A DNA stretch of 64,000 nt, from NCBI RefSeq assembly GCF_025938095.1, contig NZ_JAPCZF010000001.1, positions 248,001-312,000 of the forward strand, written 5' to 3'. This document shows, one piece after another, positions 16,679-26,130 of this stretch. The notes beneath the pieces were generated by a model that was given only the letters and a program-made list of their open reading frames with translations, was not told the DNA's origin and made no database searches. Positions within the stretch are counted from its first letter, which is position 1. The number at the start of each line of letters is the position of its first letter. The stretch comes from Novosphingobium sp. JCM 18896. Lineage in GTDB: Bacteria > Pseudomonadota > Alphaproteobacteria > Sphingomonadales > Sphingomonadaceae. The translations under genes and the position numbers were made by a program.

Positions 16679-17575
16679 TCAGAGCGCCGGGATCAGCCGC
16701 TTCTCGCCGGCGATGCGCTGCATCGCCTTCTGCAGCTTCTCGAAAGCGCGAACCTCGATCTGGCGGACGCGCTCGCGGCTGACGTGATAGACTTGGCTCA
16801 GCTCTTCGAGCGTCTTCGGGTCATCGATCAGGCGGCGTTCGGTCAGAATCTGCTTCTCGCGGTCGTTGAGGCTGTCCATCGCTTCGACCAGCATGTCGTG
16901 GCGCAGCCGCGATTCCTGGTCTTCGGCGACGATCTCGTCCTGCAGCGGGCCGTTGTCCTGCAGCATGTCCTGCCACTGGCCTTCGCCGTCCTCGCGGAAC
17001 GAGACGTTGAGCGACGAGTCGCCACCCATCATCATGCGCCGGTTCATGTTGACCACTTCCTGCTCGGACACGCCGAGCTTGGTCGCGATCGTACGAACGT
17101 CGTCGGGATGCAGATCGGCATCCTCGTAAGCGTCGAGGTTCTTCTTCATCCGGCGAAGGTTGAAGAACAGCTTCTTCTGCGCCGCGGTGGTGCCCATCTT
17201 CACGAGGCTCCACGACCGCAGGATGAATTCCTGGATCGAAGCCTTGATCCACCACATGGCGTAGGTCGCCAGGCGGAAACCGCGCTCGGGCTCGAACTTC
17301 TTGACGCCCTGCATCAAGCCGATGTTGCCTTCGGAGATGAGCTCGGACACCGGCAGGCCGTAGCCGCGGTAGCCCATAGCGATCTTCGCCACGAGGCGCA
17401 GGTGGCTCGTCACCAGTTGCGCCGCGGCGTCGGGATCACCATGTTCCGAAAAACGCTTGGCGAGCATGTATTCCTGCTCGGGTGCGAGAATCGGGAATTT
17501 CTTGATTTCCGACAGGTAGCGGTTGAGGCTCTGCTCGCCGCCGAGTGTCGGGATCACCGGAAGGTTGCGTTCCAT
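16679..17575 (-). CDS. rpoH: RNA polymerase sigma-32 factor
   Basis: Heat-shock sigma factor, 298 residues. Region 2 is clear: LVTSHLRLVAKIAMGYRGYG, then ISEGNIGLMQGVKKFEPERG and RLATYAMWWIKASIQEFIL. The RpoH-specific box QKKLFFNLRRMK follows. Region 4 ends with LSQVYHVSRERVRQIEVRAF, the -35-binding helix-turn-helix. Start ATG 17575. It is transcribed after rluD in the same direction with a 106-base gap that could hold its own promoter. Many alphaproteobacteria carry two rpoH genes; only one is seen here. Confidence 0.98.
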   Translation of the reverse strand: MERNLPVIPTLGGEQSLNRYLSEIKKFPILAPEQEYMLAKRFSEHGDPDAAAQLVTSHLRLVAKIAMGYRGYGLPVSELISEGNIGLMQGVKKFEPERGFRLATYAMWWIKASIQEFILRSWSLVKMGTTAAQKKLFFNLRRMKKNLDAYEDADLHPDDVRTIATKLGVSEQEVVNMNRRMMMGGDSSLNVSFREDGEGQWQDMLQDNGPLQDEIVAEDQESRLRHDMLVEAMDSLNDREKQILTERRLIDDPKTLEELSQVYHVSRERVRQIEVRAFEKLQKAMQRIAGEKRLIPAL

Positions 17576-17681
17576 ATCGAAGTACCCTGTTCCTTGTATG
17601 TCGGCGGGCCGTTGTCAGACCCTTACTAGGCATCTGCTGTTGCCGCCACGTATGAGTAATTTATAACACGATAGCTTTATT

Positions 17682-18626
17682 TCAGTTCCGCAATTCTCCG
17701 ATCAGTGTGACCATGTCTTCCGGCAATTCCGATATGAAATGCACGGATTTTCCGGTGACCGGATGGACAAAGCCAAGCTCCGCGGCGTGAAGCGCCTGAC
17801 GCTGGAAACCGAGTGCGGAGAGAATCGGCCGGAGCCGTGGAGAAGAGCGTCCATAGACAGGGTCACCCAATAGCGCATGGCCGATTGACGCCATATGAAC
17901 GCGCACCTGGTGCGTTCGCCCGGTCTCGAGCCGGCATTCGACCAGGCTCGCGTTGCTGAGCGGTTCCAGCGTGCGATAGTGCGTGACCGCGTGCTTGCCG
18001 CGACCGTCCTCGACCAGCGCCATCTTCTTGCGGTTCGTCGTCGAGCGGGCGATCGCGCCGCGGACCGTGCCCGCGGGCGGGATCGGCCGGCCGCCGACCA
18101 CCGCGCGATAGGCACGGACGATCGAATGGTCGGCGAACTGCCGGGCGAGGCCTTCGTGCGCCGCATCGCTCTTGGCGGCGACGAGAAGCCCGGAGGTGTC
18201 CTTGTCGATACGGTGGACGATACCCGGTCGCGCGACGCCGCCGATGCCCGAAAGCTGCCCCGCACAATGATGGAGCAGGGCGTTGACCAGCGTCCCGTCG
18301 AGATTGCCCGCAGCGGGATGGACGACGAGCCCGGCGGGCTTGTCGACCACGATCAAGTGCTCGTCCTCGTAGGCCACGACCAGCGGGATGTCCTGCGCCG
18401 CCGCCTCGGCCGGTACGGCCTCGGGCACGCGGATCGCGAAAGGCGTGCCTTGCGCGGGCTTGAGCGAAGCCTGGTTTACCGGCTTGCCCGACAGCGCGAT
18501 GCGACCTTCGCCGAGCAGCGCCTTGACGCGCTCGCGCGACAGACCACTGGCATCTGCCAGCGCCTTGTCGAGCCGCAGCCCGTCCTCGGCTATTACGCCT
18601 TCGATGATGCTTTCCGCGCTACCCAC
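17682..18626 (-). CDS. rluD: RluD-family 23S rRNA pseudouridine synthase
   Basis: RNA-modifying enzyme expected to make pseudouridines in helix 69 of 23S rRNA. 314 residues with an N-terminal S4 RNA-binding domain (GLRLDKALADASGLSRERVK, residues about 16-75). The catalytic domain contains HRIDKDTSGLLVAAK; the aspartate at about 141 is the nucleophile of the family. RTHQVRVHMASIGHALLGDP follows. No ATG gives a suitable length; I chose GTG 18626, which yields the family N-terminus VGSAESIIEGVIAEDG. Its start is only 9 bases from the divergent JAMM peptidase start. It is upstream of rpoH on the same strand. Confidence 0.9.
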   Translation of the reverse strand: MGSAESIIEGVIAEDGLRLDKALADASGLSRERVKALLGEGRIALSGKPVNQASLKPAQGTPFAIRVPEAVPAEAAAQDIPLVVAYEDEHLIVVDKPAGLVVHPAAGNLDGTLVNALLHHCAGQLSGIGGVARPGIVHRIDKDTSGLLVAAKSDAAHEGLARQFADHSIVRAYRAVVGGRPIPPAGTVRGAIARSTTNRKKMALVEDGRGKHAVTHYRTLEPLSNASLVECRLETGRTHQVRVHMASIGHALLGDPVYGRSSPRLRPILSALGFQRQALHAAELGFVHPVTGKSVHFISELPEDMVTLIGELRN

Positions 18627-18635
18627 GGGTACAAG

Positions 18636-19037
18636 ATGGGGATGGTCCTTCTGGTCACAAGTGATGTTATTGCAACATTGATTGCAGAAGCAGCGAAAGC
18701 CGCTCCAGAGGAGTGTTGCGGGCTGCTGCTCGGGCGTCAGGGGTGTGTGGAAACTGCCATGCCAACGGCCAATCTGGCGGCTGATCGGCTCAGGCATTTC
18801 GAGATCGATCCGGCCGCGCTGTTCGCTGCCCACCGCGCCGCGCGCGCGGGCGGGCCCGAACTGATCGGCTATTTTCATTCGCATCCCAGCGACCATCCGG
18901 TGCCCTCGGCAACCGATTGCCAGCACGCCAGCGGCGACGAACGGGCATGGGCGATCGTCGCCGACGGAAGGGTGGCCTTCTGGCGCGACGGGGCGGGGGG
19001 CTTCGAGCCGCTTTCCTATGAAGTGGTAGACGGTTAA
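18636..19037 (+). CDS. JAMM (M67-type) metallopeptidase
   Basis: 133-residue single JAB1/MPN+ domain. The metal motif is complete: glutamate in APEECCGLLLG, then HSHPSDHPVPSATD, which matches HxHP-x7-SxxD. Prokaryotic JAMM peptidases of this size process ubiquitin-like or sulfur-carrier proteins, or release cysteine (Mec type); no ThiS/MoaD-like or E1-like gene is adjacent, so the substrate is open. ATG 18636 or 18642 may be used. Its start is almost back-to-back with rluD. The first 60 bases of the gene are less GC-rich than the rest, perhaps because they also hold the rluD promoter (inference). Confidence 0.88.
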   Translation: MGMVLLVTSDVIATLIAEAAKAAPEECCGLLLGRQGCVETAMPTANLAADRLRHFEIDPAALFAAHRAARAGGPELIGYFHSHPSDHPVPSATDCQHASGDERAWAIVADGRVAFWRDGAGGFEPLSYEVVDG

Positions 19038-19138
19038 GGGGGACCGGAAGGTTTCGCGGTTCGCACCGGGATATTGTTTCCCAGGACCGCGTAAACTGTG
19101 TCAACTTCGGTCGAAATTGCGAACGGAATCAGGACGAA

Positions 19139-19795
19139 ATGACGATCAGCCCTCTCGACCTTGCCAGCCTGCTCTGCTCGCGCCTTTGCCACGACATGCT
19201 GAGCCCGGTCGGGGCGCTCACCAATGGCCTCGAGCTGCTGTCCGACGAAAAAGACCCCGAGATGCGCCAGCGCTGCTTCGAGCTGCTCGAGCAGAGCGCG
19301 CGGATTTCCGCGGACAAGCTCAAGTTCTTCCGCCTGGCCTTCGGTGCCGCTGGTGGTTTCGGCGAGATGGTTTCGGTCACCGAGGCGCGCGCCTTGGTCG
19401 ACGCGCTGGTCGGCAACAACGGCCGGATCGAGGTGAACTGGGCCCTGGCGAACGAGTCGCTGCCCAAGCCCGCGGTCAAGACCATGCTCAACCTCGCGCT
19501 GATCGCCATCGATTCGCTGGTCCGTGGCGGCACGCTCGACATCGGCGCCGAGTTCCGTGCCGACGAGAACGGCCAGGAGGCCAGCGAGATCGTCGTCCGC
19601 GCCACCGGCGCCCGCATCGCCTTCGATCAGGACATCGGCCGCGCGCTCGACGGTTCGCTGCCCGATCGCGAACTGGCCAGCCGCACCGCTCCTTCCGCCA
19701 TGCTGCGCGAACTGGCGAGCAGCCTCGGCGGTCAGCTGCAATGGGCGCTGTCCGACGAGGCGCTGGTCCTGGGCGCGGTACTGCCCGTCGGGTAA
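19139..19795 (+). CDS. chpT: Histidine phosphotransferase, ChpT family
   Basis: 218-residue phosphotransferase resembling a degenerate histidine kinase. In Caulobacter, ChpT passes phosphate from CckA to CtrA and CpdR. The phospho-acceptor histidine is in LLCSRLCHDMLSPVGALTNG (about residue 18), inside the two-helix dimerisation hairpin. The C-terminal half (about 90-215) is the pseudo-ATPase domain. Start ATG 19139, with AGGACG upstream; a GAATC (a GANTC CcrM methylation site) lies at 19126-19130, which may or may not matter. It is followed by an amidase gene whose ribosome site overlaps its stop. The role in cell-cycle signalling is family knowledge. Confidence 0.93.
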   Translation: MTISPLDLASLLCSRLCHDMLSPVGALTNGLELLSDEKDPEMRQRCFELLEQSARISADKLKFFRLAFGAAGGFGEMVSVTEARALVDALVGNNGRIEVNWALANESLPKPAVKTMLNLALIAIDSLVRGGTLDIGAEFRADENGQEASEIVVRATGARIAFDQDIGRALDGSLPDRELASRTAPSAMLRELASSLGGQLQWALSDEALVLGAVLPVG

Positions 19796-19806
19796 GGAAT
19801 AGTCCG

Positions 19807-20502
19807 GTGGTCAACCGCTGGCTGATCCATCACGAGCGGGCTTCGCCCAATTGGGACGAGCGCGCGCTGCGCGTCTCGATGGTCGTGCTCCATTACACGG
19901 GCATGCGCACCGCACAGGAAGCGCTCGACCGGCTCTGCGATGCCGAGGCCAAGGTTTCGGCGCACTATTTCATCGACGAGGCGGGCCAGGTGACCCAACT
20001 CGTGCCCGAGGAGAAGCGCGCCTGGCACGCGGGCAAGTCCTACTGGCGCGGGATCACCGACGTGAATTCGGCGAGCGTGGGCATCGAGCTGGCCAATCCC
20101 GGCCACGAATGGGGCTACCGCGAGTTTCCCGAGGCGCAGATGGACGCCTTGCTGCCGCTACTGGCCGACATCGTCGAGCGGCATCAGATCGCGCCGGTCA
20201 ACGTCGTCGGCCATTCGGACATCGCGCCCGCGCGCAAGATGGATCCGGGCGAGCTGTTCGACTGGCCGCGGCTGGGCAAGCTGCGGTTGGCCCTGCCGAT
20301 CCCCAAGGCCAAGATGAACCTGCTCTACGACAATCCCGGCGCTTTCTACCTGGCGCTCGAGCGGTTCGGCTATGACGTGACCGACGGCCACGCCGCGGTG
20401 CGCGCTTTCGAGCGGCGCTGGCGCCCGAACAAGATCGCGGGCGAGATCGACGGACAGCTCGGCGGAATCCTGTTCGAGCTGCTGTTGGAGCGCGACGACT
20501 GA
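19807..20502 (+). CDS. N-acetylmuramoyl-L-alanine amidase, AmiD type
   Basis: 231-residue zinc amidase that cleaves the bond between MurNAc and the stem peptide. Amidase_2 domain at residues about 20-165. Zinc ligands appear in VVLHYTGM and GHSDIAPARKMDPG, with the intermediate WHAGKSYWRG and GIELANPGHEWGY motifs. A C-terminal peptidoglycan-binding-like three-helix segment (AVRAFERRWRPNKIAGEIDG) follows. I chose GTG 19807, with AAGGA 8 bases upstream overlapping the chpT stop. No signal peptide is visible, so it is probably cytoplasmic and used in muropeptide recycling (inference). Confidence 0.9.
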   Translation: MVNRWLIHHERASPNWDERALRVSMVVLHYTGMRTAQEALDRLCDAEAKVSAHYFIDEAGQVTQLVPEEKRAWHAGKSYWRGITDVNSASVGIELANPGHEWGYREFPEAQMDALLPLLADIVERHQIAPVNVVGHSDIAPARKMDPGELFDWPRLGKLRLALPIPKAKMNLLYDNPGAFYLALERFGYDVTDGHAAVRAFERRWRPNKIAGEIDGQLGGILFELLLERDD

Positions 20503-20517
20503 CGTGCTAGGGCGCCC

Positions 20518-20930
<413 letters not shown>

Positions 20931-20989
20931 ATTTCGGGCCTGGTCGAGCGTTTCGGGCGGAGCAGGACCTCGCCCTTCCTATCTAAGCC

Positions 20990-21094
20990 CCGTCATCCCC
21001 GCGAAGGCGGGGATCCATCACGTGAGCTCTCCAATCGAACCGCGGTGCAGGACGATAGCCCCGGAGATGGATCCCCGCCTTCGCGGGGATGACG
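20990..21094. repeat. Palindromic intergenic repeat (GTCATCCCCGCGAAGGCGGGG type)
   Basis: CCGTCATCCCCGCGAAGGCG at the left and its near-perfect reverse complement CGCCTTCGCGGGGATGACGG at the right, each itself a small hairpin, about 50 bases apart. It fills the gap between rnpB and the convergent phosphatase gene. The same design occurs at 39824-39932 with CGTCGCCCCTGCG arms. Confidence 0.8.
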
Positions 21095-21131
21095 GAGTTT
21101 GTTTGGTGCGGTGTCGAGCGGGCGGAGAGGA

Positions 21132-21926
21132 CTAGACCGTCCGCGTCGCCACCGTGATCGCGCCATCGCGGTCGGTAGTCTCGATCAGCCAGCGACGATC
21201 GCCTTCGAGGCACAGCGCGGTGAGCCGGCCCGACTTGTAGGCGCCGGTGTCGATGCCGATGCGGTTCGGCCGCAGTTCGGGTTCGGGGACGATGGTGTGA
21301 CCGTGGACCACCATGTGCCCGTGATGTCCGGCATGATCGAGGAACTCTTCGCGGATCCAGCGCAAGTCCTCGACGCGCTGGTCCGCGATCGGGGTGTCCG
21401 GTCGCACGCCGGCGTGGACGAACAGATAGTCGCCGATCACCGCGAAATCCTCGAAGCCGGCGATGAAGGCCAGGTCCTCGGCCGGCACGGCTTCGCGCAT
21501 CAGCGCCTGGATCCCGGCGAGATCGGCCGCCGCGAAAGTGGCGCGATCGACCCCGTAGGACAGGATCGTCGCGTCGCCGCCATAAAGCAGGAAGCTGCGC
21601 AGGATCGCAGCGTCGTCGAAGCTCTGGAGGAACTTCTCCTCGTGGTTGCCCCATAGCATGCGGACCTTGCGCCGGCCCTGCCAGTCGCGCGCCGCGGATA
21701 CGACCCCGGCGCTGTCGGGGCCGCGGTCGATCAGGTCGCCAAGCAGGACTACCGTGGTATCGGCCGGCCCGCGCGCCGCGTCGTCGGCCTCGATCGCAGT
21801 TTGCAGAGCCGCGAACAGGTCGAGCCGGCCGTGCACATCGCCGATCGCATAGATCCGCTCACCCGTCGGAACCGTGGCGATCTGCGCCGTCTTGGGCGCC
21901 CACAATTGGCGGATCGACTTGAGCAT
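21132..21926 (-). CDS. Metallophosphoesterase, PPP-type serine/threonine phosphatase
   Basis: 264-residue calcineurin-like phosphatase. The dinuclear metal motifs occur in order: YAIGDVHGRLDLF, LLGDLIDRGPDS, LWGNHEEKFL and VVHGHTIVPEPE, the GDxHG-GDxxDRG-GNHE-HGH signature. Such bacterial PPP enzymes remove phosphate from proteins or dinucleoside polyphosphates (ApaH-like); the target here is unknown. Start ATG 21926 (MLKSIRQLWA); a longer in-frame start at 21959 lacks conserved sequence. It is alone, divergent from the TorF porin gene. Confidence 0.88.
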   Translation of the reverse strand: MLKSIRQLWAPKTAQIATVPTGERIYAIGDVHGRLDLFAALQTAIEADDAARGPADTTVVLLGDLIDRGPDSAGVVSAARDWQGRRKVRMLWGNHEEKFLQSFDDAAILRSFLLYGGDATILSYGVDRATFAAADLAGIQALMREAVPAEDLAFIAGFEDFAVIGDYLFVHAGVRPDTPIADQRVEDLRWIREEFLDHAGHHGHMVVHGHTIVPEPELRPNRIGIDTGAYKSGRLTALCLEGDRRWLIETTDRDGAITVATRTV

Positions 21927-22087
21927 ATGCCGCTCTGTTACGCCCGGAACGCGCGACAAGCGAGGCCTGCGCGACCTGTTGCCGAAAATCCTCGCCGCCG
22001 TGGCGCTGTGGCGGCTCGTCCGAAAACGGCTTGTGCGATCGGGCGCGGCTGTGCAGCCCGTAGAGGCGCTATATCGGGAATTTGCCT

Positions 22088-22879
22088 ATGCTTTCGTCCT
22101 TCCGCCGTCTGATCGCCGTTGTCCTGCTGGCGGGCAGCGCCCTGGCCGCTGCGCCGGCCTGGGCCGACGAGACCGATCCACCGAGCGAGATTACGGTTCA
22201 TGGCCACGCCGCGCTGCTCAGCGACTACCGCTTCCGCGGCCTCTCGCGTTCGAGCGGCGATCCGGCCGTGCAGGGCGGCATCGAGGTAAGCCACGCCAGC
22301 GGCTTCTATGCGGGGTTGGCGGCCTCATCGCTCGATCTCGGCGCAATCGGCCCGCTGACCGACCCCGCGCACAGCGACATGCAGCTCGACCTCTATGCCG
22401 GCTGGACCGGTCCGCTGACCGGCGGCTGGAACGCCGATGTCGGCTTGCTCTACGATGCCTTTCCTGCGGGTAATTTCGGCAAGGCCGAATTCTTCGAACC
22501 CTATGCCTCGGTCTCGACCACGCTCGGCCCGCTCAGCGGCAAGCTCGGCGTGAAATATGCCTGGAAGCAGCAGGCGCTGAATTTCAACGGCGGGCGCCGC
22601 GACGACAACCTCTACGTCCATCTCGATCTCGGCGCGGGCATTCCCAATACGCCGGTCTCGCTCTCGGCGCGGCTGGGCTACACCGATGGCGCGCTGTCGC
22701 CGAAGTACGCCACCGGCGAGACGGTCGACTACGCCGGCGGCCTCGATTGGGCGCTGGGCGCGAGCTATGCGATCACGCCGTTCCTGTCGATTGGCGGCCA
22801 GTACGTCGGCGTCCAGGGGCGCTCGATCGACGGCTATTCGAACGACACCGTGGTGGGCACGCTCAAGCTGTCGTTCTGA
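22088..22879 (+). CDS. TorF family putative porin
   Basis: 263-residue outer-membrane protein. A signal peptide covers residues 1-25 (ends AAPAWA). The mature part starts with the family hallmark HAALLSDYRFRGLSRSSGDP and continues as beta strands to the C-terminal VVGTLKLSF, an outer-membrane barrel end. This matches the Gcw_chp/TorF family, known from proteobacteria but with little functional work. ATG 22088 is chosen over the upstream TTG. It is followed 93 bases later by gloA. Confidence 0.85.
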   Translation: MLSSFRRLIAVVLLAGSALAAAPAWADETDPPSEITVHGHAALLSDYRFRGLSRSSGDPAVQGGIEVSHASGFYAGLAASSLDLGAIGPLTDPAHSDMQLDLYAGWTGPLTGGWNADVGLLYDAFPAGNFGKAEFFEPYASVSTTLGPLSGKLGVKYAWKQQALNFNGGRRDDNLYVHLDLGAGIPNTPVSLSARLGYTDGALSPKYATGETVDYAGGLDWALGASYAITPFLSIGGQYVGVQGRSIDGYSNDTVVGTLKLSF

Positions 22880-22972
22880 TTTCACGCGAGCGGTTTAAAA
22901 ATCGGTCTGCGGGACTAGATTGCCGCTGCCCATGCGCTCGCCCCCCGAGCGACGAAGTGAAAGACGCAAGCC

Positions 22973-23410
22973 GTGACCAAGTTCCTCCACACCATGATCA
23001 GGGTCGCCGACCCCGATGCGACGATCCGCTTTTTCAGCCTGTTCGGCGTTCAGGAAGTTCGCCGCTTCGACAACGAGAAGGGGCGGTTCACGCTGATCTT
23101 CCTCGCCGCCGAAGGGCAGGAGGGCGTCGCCGAGGTCGAACTGACGCACAACTGGCCTGACGAGAACGGCAAGGCGGAAGAGTACAAGGGCGGCCGCAAT
23201 TTCGGCCATCTCGCCTATGGCGTCGCCGATATCTACGCGACCTGCCAGAGGCTGGCCGATGCCGGCGTGACGATCAACCGCCCACCGCGCGACGGCCATA
23301 TGGCCTTCGTCCGCTCGCCCGACGGCATTTCGGTCGAGCTGCTCCAGCAGGGCGAGCGTCTGGCGCCGCAGGAGCCTTGGGCGAGCGCCCCCAACATCGG
23401 CGAGTGGTGA
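22973..23410 (+). CDS. gloA: Lactoylglutathione lyase (glyoxalase I)
   Basis: 145-residue cytoplasmic enzyme converting the methylglyoxal-glutathione adduct to S-lactoylglutathione. The metal ligands of GloA are seen: His in FLHTMIRVAD, Glu in VAEVELTHNW, His in GRNFGHLAYGV and Glu in DGISVELLQ. The start is GTG 22973 (MTKFLHT), the natural family N-terminus. It ends 4 bases before the convergent nhaA stop, leaving no room for a terminator. Confidence 0.95.
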   Translation: MTKFLHTMIRVADPDATIRFFSLFGVQEVRRFDNEKGRFTLIFLAAEGQEGVAEVELTHNWPDENGKAEEYKGGRNFGHLAYGVADIYATCQRLADAGVTINRPPRDGHMAFVRSPDGISVELLQQGERLAPQEPWASAPNIGEW

Positions 23411-23414
23411 AGGC

Positions 23415-24614
23415 TCAGGCGTCGCCGCGCGGCGGCGGCGCCAGCCTCAGCACGAGATAGCCGGCCAGCGCCGAGAGCAGCGAGCCGGCCAGAACGCCGA
23501 GCTTGGCCTGCTCGACCAGTTCGGGATGCGCGGGGAAGGCCAGCGCACCGATGAACAGGCTCATCGTGAAGCCGATACCGCAGAGCAGCGCCAGGCCCCA
23601 TAGCTGCAGCCGGCTCGCGCCTTCGGGCGGGCGCGCCAGGCCGATCCGCTCGGCCAGCAGGATCGCGCCGAAGATCCCGGCCTGCTTGCCGAGGAACAGG
23701 CCCGCGGCGATCGCCAGCGGCAGCGGTGCGAGCAGGTCGGCGAGGCCGAGCCCGGCCAGGCTCACCCCGGCGTTGGCGAAGCCGAACAGCGGTACGATCA
23801 GGTAGCCGTTCCACGGCACCAACGCGTGCTCGAGCCGCAGCAACAGGCTGTCGCCGGAGTGATCGGGCCGCAGCGGGATCGTCAGCGCGGCGAGCACGCC
23901 GGCGACGGTGGCGTGGACGCCCGAATGGAGCATGCAGTACCACAGCGCGATGGCGAGCAGCACGTAGGGCAGCGGCCGCCCGATGCGCAGCCGGCCGAGC
24001 ACGACCATGCCGGCAAGCAGCACGAGGCTCGCGATCAGCCAGCCGGTCGCTATCTGCGCGGTGTAGAACAGCGCGATGATCGCCACGGCGCCGAGGTCGT
24101 CGACGATCGCCACGGTCAGCAGGAACAGGCGCAGCGAAGGCGGCAGGCGGCTGCCGAGCAGCCCGAGCACGCCGAGCGCGAAAGCGATGTCGGTCGCGGC
24201 CGGGATCGCCCAGCCGCGGTGGAGATCGGCTTGCCCCGTCGCGAAGCCGATGAACACCAGCGCTGGCGCGGCCATGCCCGTGGCCGCGGCCAGCACCGGC
24301 AGGCGCCGCCGCGCGGGATCGGCGAGCGCGCCGGCCAGGACCTCGCGCTTGATCTCCAGCCCGACGGTGAAGAAGAACACCGCCATCAGCGCGTCGTTGA
24401 TCCAGTGGTGGAGCGTCGGCAGCTTGGCGATCGGACTTCCGGGCAGCGGATCGTGCAGCACGGCGTGGTAGGCATGGGCGAGCGGCGAGTTCGCGACCAC
24501 GATCGCCGCGGCGGCGACCGCCATCAGGATCAGCCCTGCGCCTGCGTCACCGCCGAGGGTGCGTGTGAGGAAACCGGCCACGCGGCCCGCGATCGAAAGT
24601 GTCCGGCGTTGCAT
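23415..24614 (-). CDS. nhaA: Na+/H+ antiporter NhaA
   Basis: 399-residue inner-membrane sodium/proton exchanger that protects against sodium and alkali. Family landmarks: LHHWINDALMAVFFFTVGLE, then EIKREVLAG, the unwound-helix segment AIPAATDIAFALGVL that contains the transport aspartate, and FLLTVAIVDDLGAVAII with the paired aspartates. ATG 24614 (MQRRTL) is preferred to 24659, which would add 15 unconserved residues. It stands alone on the minus strand, divergent from the glycosyltransferase gene. Confidence 0.96.
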   Translation of the reverse strand: MQRRTLSIAGRVAGFLTRTLGGDAGAGLILMAVAAAAIVVANSPLAHAYHAVLHDPLPGSPIAKLPTLHHWINDALMAVFFFTVGLEIKREVLAGALADPARRRLPVLAAATGMAAPALVFIGFATGQADLHRGWAIPAATDIAFALGVLGLLGSRLPPSLRLFLLTVAIVDDLGAVAIIALFYTAQIATGWLIASLVLLAGMVVLGRLRIGRPLPYVLLAIALWYCMLHSGVHATVAGVLAALTIPLRPDHSGDSLLLRLEHALVPWNGYLIVPLFGFANAGVSLAGLGLADLLAPLPLAIAAGLFLGKQAGIFGAILLAERIGLARPPEGASRLQLWGLALLCGIGFTMSLFIGALAFPAHPELVEQAKLGVLAGSLLSALAGYLVLRLAPPPRGDA

Positions 24615-24726
24615 GCCCCCTTGTGCGAGGCATGCAGCGTCGTTGCAAGTCGGTCGCAATGACTTTAATCTGGCCGCTTAGGGGCAGATACCACGGGGGG
24701 AATCCGGGCGCATGGGGTCTGAGGGC

Positions 24727-26130
24727 ATGACCATCCTGCCGCAGGTGTTCGACTGGCTGCGGCTGGTCGAATACGAGCTGCTGCTGTTCGCTGCATTCTG
24801 GTTCGTGCTCGGCGCACTCGACGAGTTCGCGGTCGACCTGCTGTTCGTCTGGTTCAGGCTGACCGGCCGCATCGGCGAGAGGACGTTGCCGAAAGGTGCG
24901 GAACAGGCGCCGCTGGCAGGCCGTGCCGCGGTTATGGTGCCGGCCTGGCGAGAAGATGCGGTGATCGGCGAGATGATCGCCCATACCCTGCGCGCCTGGC
25001 CGCAGCACGACATGGTGCTCTACGTCGGCTGCTATCGCAACGATCCGGCTACCCTGGCCGCGGCCATGGCGGGGGCGGGCGACGATCCGCGGGTGCGGCT
25101 GATCGTCAACGATCGCACGGGCCCCACGACCAAGGCCGATTGCCTAAACCGGCTCTACGCCGCGGTCTGCGCCGACGAGGCGCGCAGCGGCCAGGCCTTC
25201 GCCGCGGTGATCCTCCACGATGCCGAGGACATGGTCCATCCTGCGGCACTGACGGCGATGTCGCAGGCGCTGGTCGAGGTGGACTTCGTGCAGCTTCCCG
25301 TGCGCCCGATGCCGCAGCCGCACTCGCCATGGGTCGCCGGGCACTATTCGGACGAATTTGCCGAGGCGCATGGCAAGGCCATGGTCGTGCGCGATGCTAT
25401 CGGCGCAGCCATCCCGGCCGCCGGAGTCGGCTGCGGCTTCGCGCGCGCCACCTTGTCGCAGCTGGCCTTGCTGCGCATGGACGAGGGCGGCAAAGGCCCC
25501 TTCGCGAGCGACTGCCTGACCGAGGACTACGAACTCGGCGTGCTGGTCTATCGCAGCGGCGGCAAGAGCCGCTTCCTGCGCCTGCGCGACGCCAGCGGCG
25601 ATCTGGTCGCGACGCGCGCCTTCTTTCCGAGCAAGTTCGAAGCGGCGATCCGGCAGAAGGCGCGCTGGATCCATGGCATTGCGCTGCAGGGCTGGGATCG
25701 CCTGGGCTGGTCGAACCGGCCGCTCGACATGTGGATGGCGCTGCGCGACCGGCACGGTCCGCTGACCTCGGTCGTGCTGGCCGCGGCCTATATCCTGATC
25801 TTGGTCGAATTCACGCTCGGGCTTGCTTGGATGGCGGGTTGGGCCGCGAGCGAGCCAGTCGATCCCCTTGTACGCACGCTGATCGCGATCAGCTTCGCAT
25901 CCTTCCTGTGGCGCGCGATCTGGCGCTTCGGTTTCACCACGCGCGAGTACGGCCTGGCCGAAGGCGCGCGCTCGTTCCTGCGCATCCCGATGGCCAATTG
26001 GGTGGCGATCCTGGCCGGGCGACGTGCGCTGAAGGCCTATGTCCGCACCTTGCGCGGCGAGCTCGTGCATTGGGACAAGACCCATCATGCCGTGCATCCC
26101 GCTTCGACGACGGCCTGGATCGCCCCGTGA
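24727..26130 (+). CDS. NfrB-like family 2 glycosyltransferase, without MshEN domain
   Basis: 467-residue membrane glycosyltransferase resembling the catalytic part of NfrB, which in E. coli makes an N-acetylmannosamine polymer and serves phage N4 adsorption. A membrane span lies near residues 15-40. The GT2 domain covers about 65-330: AAVMVPAWRED, the metal motif HDAEDMVHP, GCGFARATL, the LTEDYELG acid and QKARWIHGIALQGWDRLGW. Further spans lie at 340-400. E. coli NfrB has an additional C-terminal MshEN c-di-GMP-binding domain; here the protein ends soon after the spans. ATG 24727 is preferred to 24712. The next gene overlaps its stop (GTGA), so the two act together. Confidence 0.82.
   Translation: MTILPQVFDWLRLVEYELLLFAAFWFVLGALDEFAVDLLFVWFRLTGRIGERTLPKGAEQAPLAGRAAVMVPAWREDAVIGEMIAHTLRAWPQHDMVLYVGCYRNDPATLAAAMAGAGDDPRVRLIVNDRTGPTTKADCLNRLYAAVCADEARSGQAFAAVILHDAEDMVHPAALTAMSQALVEVDFVQLPVRPMPQPHSPWVAGHYSDEFAEAHGKAMVVRDAIGAAIPAAGVGCGFARATLSQLALLRMDEGGKGPFASDCLTEDYELGVLVYRSGGKSRFLRLRDASGDLVATRAFFPSKFEAAIRQKARWIHGIALQGWDRLGWSNRPLDMWMALRDRHGPLTSVVLAAAYILILVEFTLGLAWMAGWAASEPVDPLVRTLIAISFASFLWRAIWRFGFTTREYGLAEGARSFLRIPMANWVAILAGRRALKAYVRTLRGELVHWDKTHHAVHPASTTAWIAP

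Noticed and set aside
18627..18926. Longer RluD protein starting at 18926
   Set aside because: The added 100 residues are the reverse strand of the JAMM peptidase gene, and the S4 domain already starts right after GTG 18626.
19126..19130. GAATC as a CcrM control site for chpT
   Set aside because: A single GANTC is expected by chance; nothing else supports methylation control.
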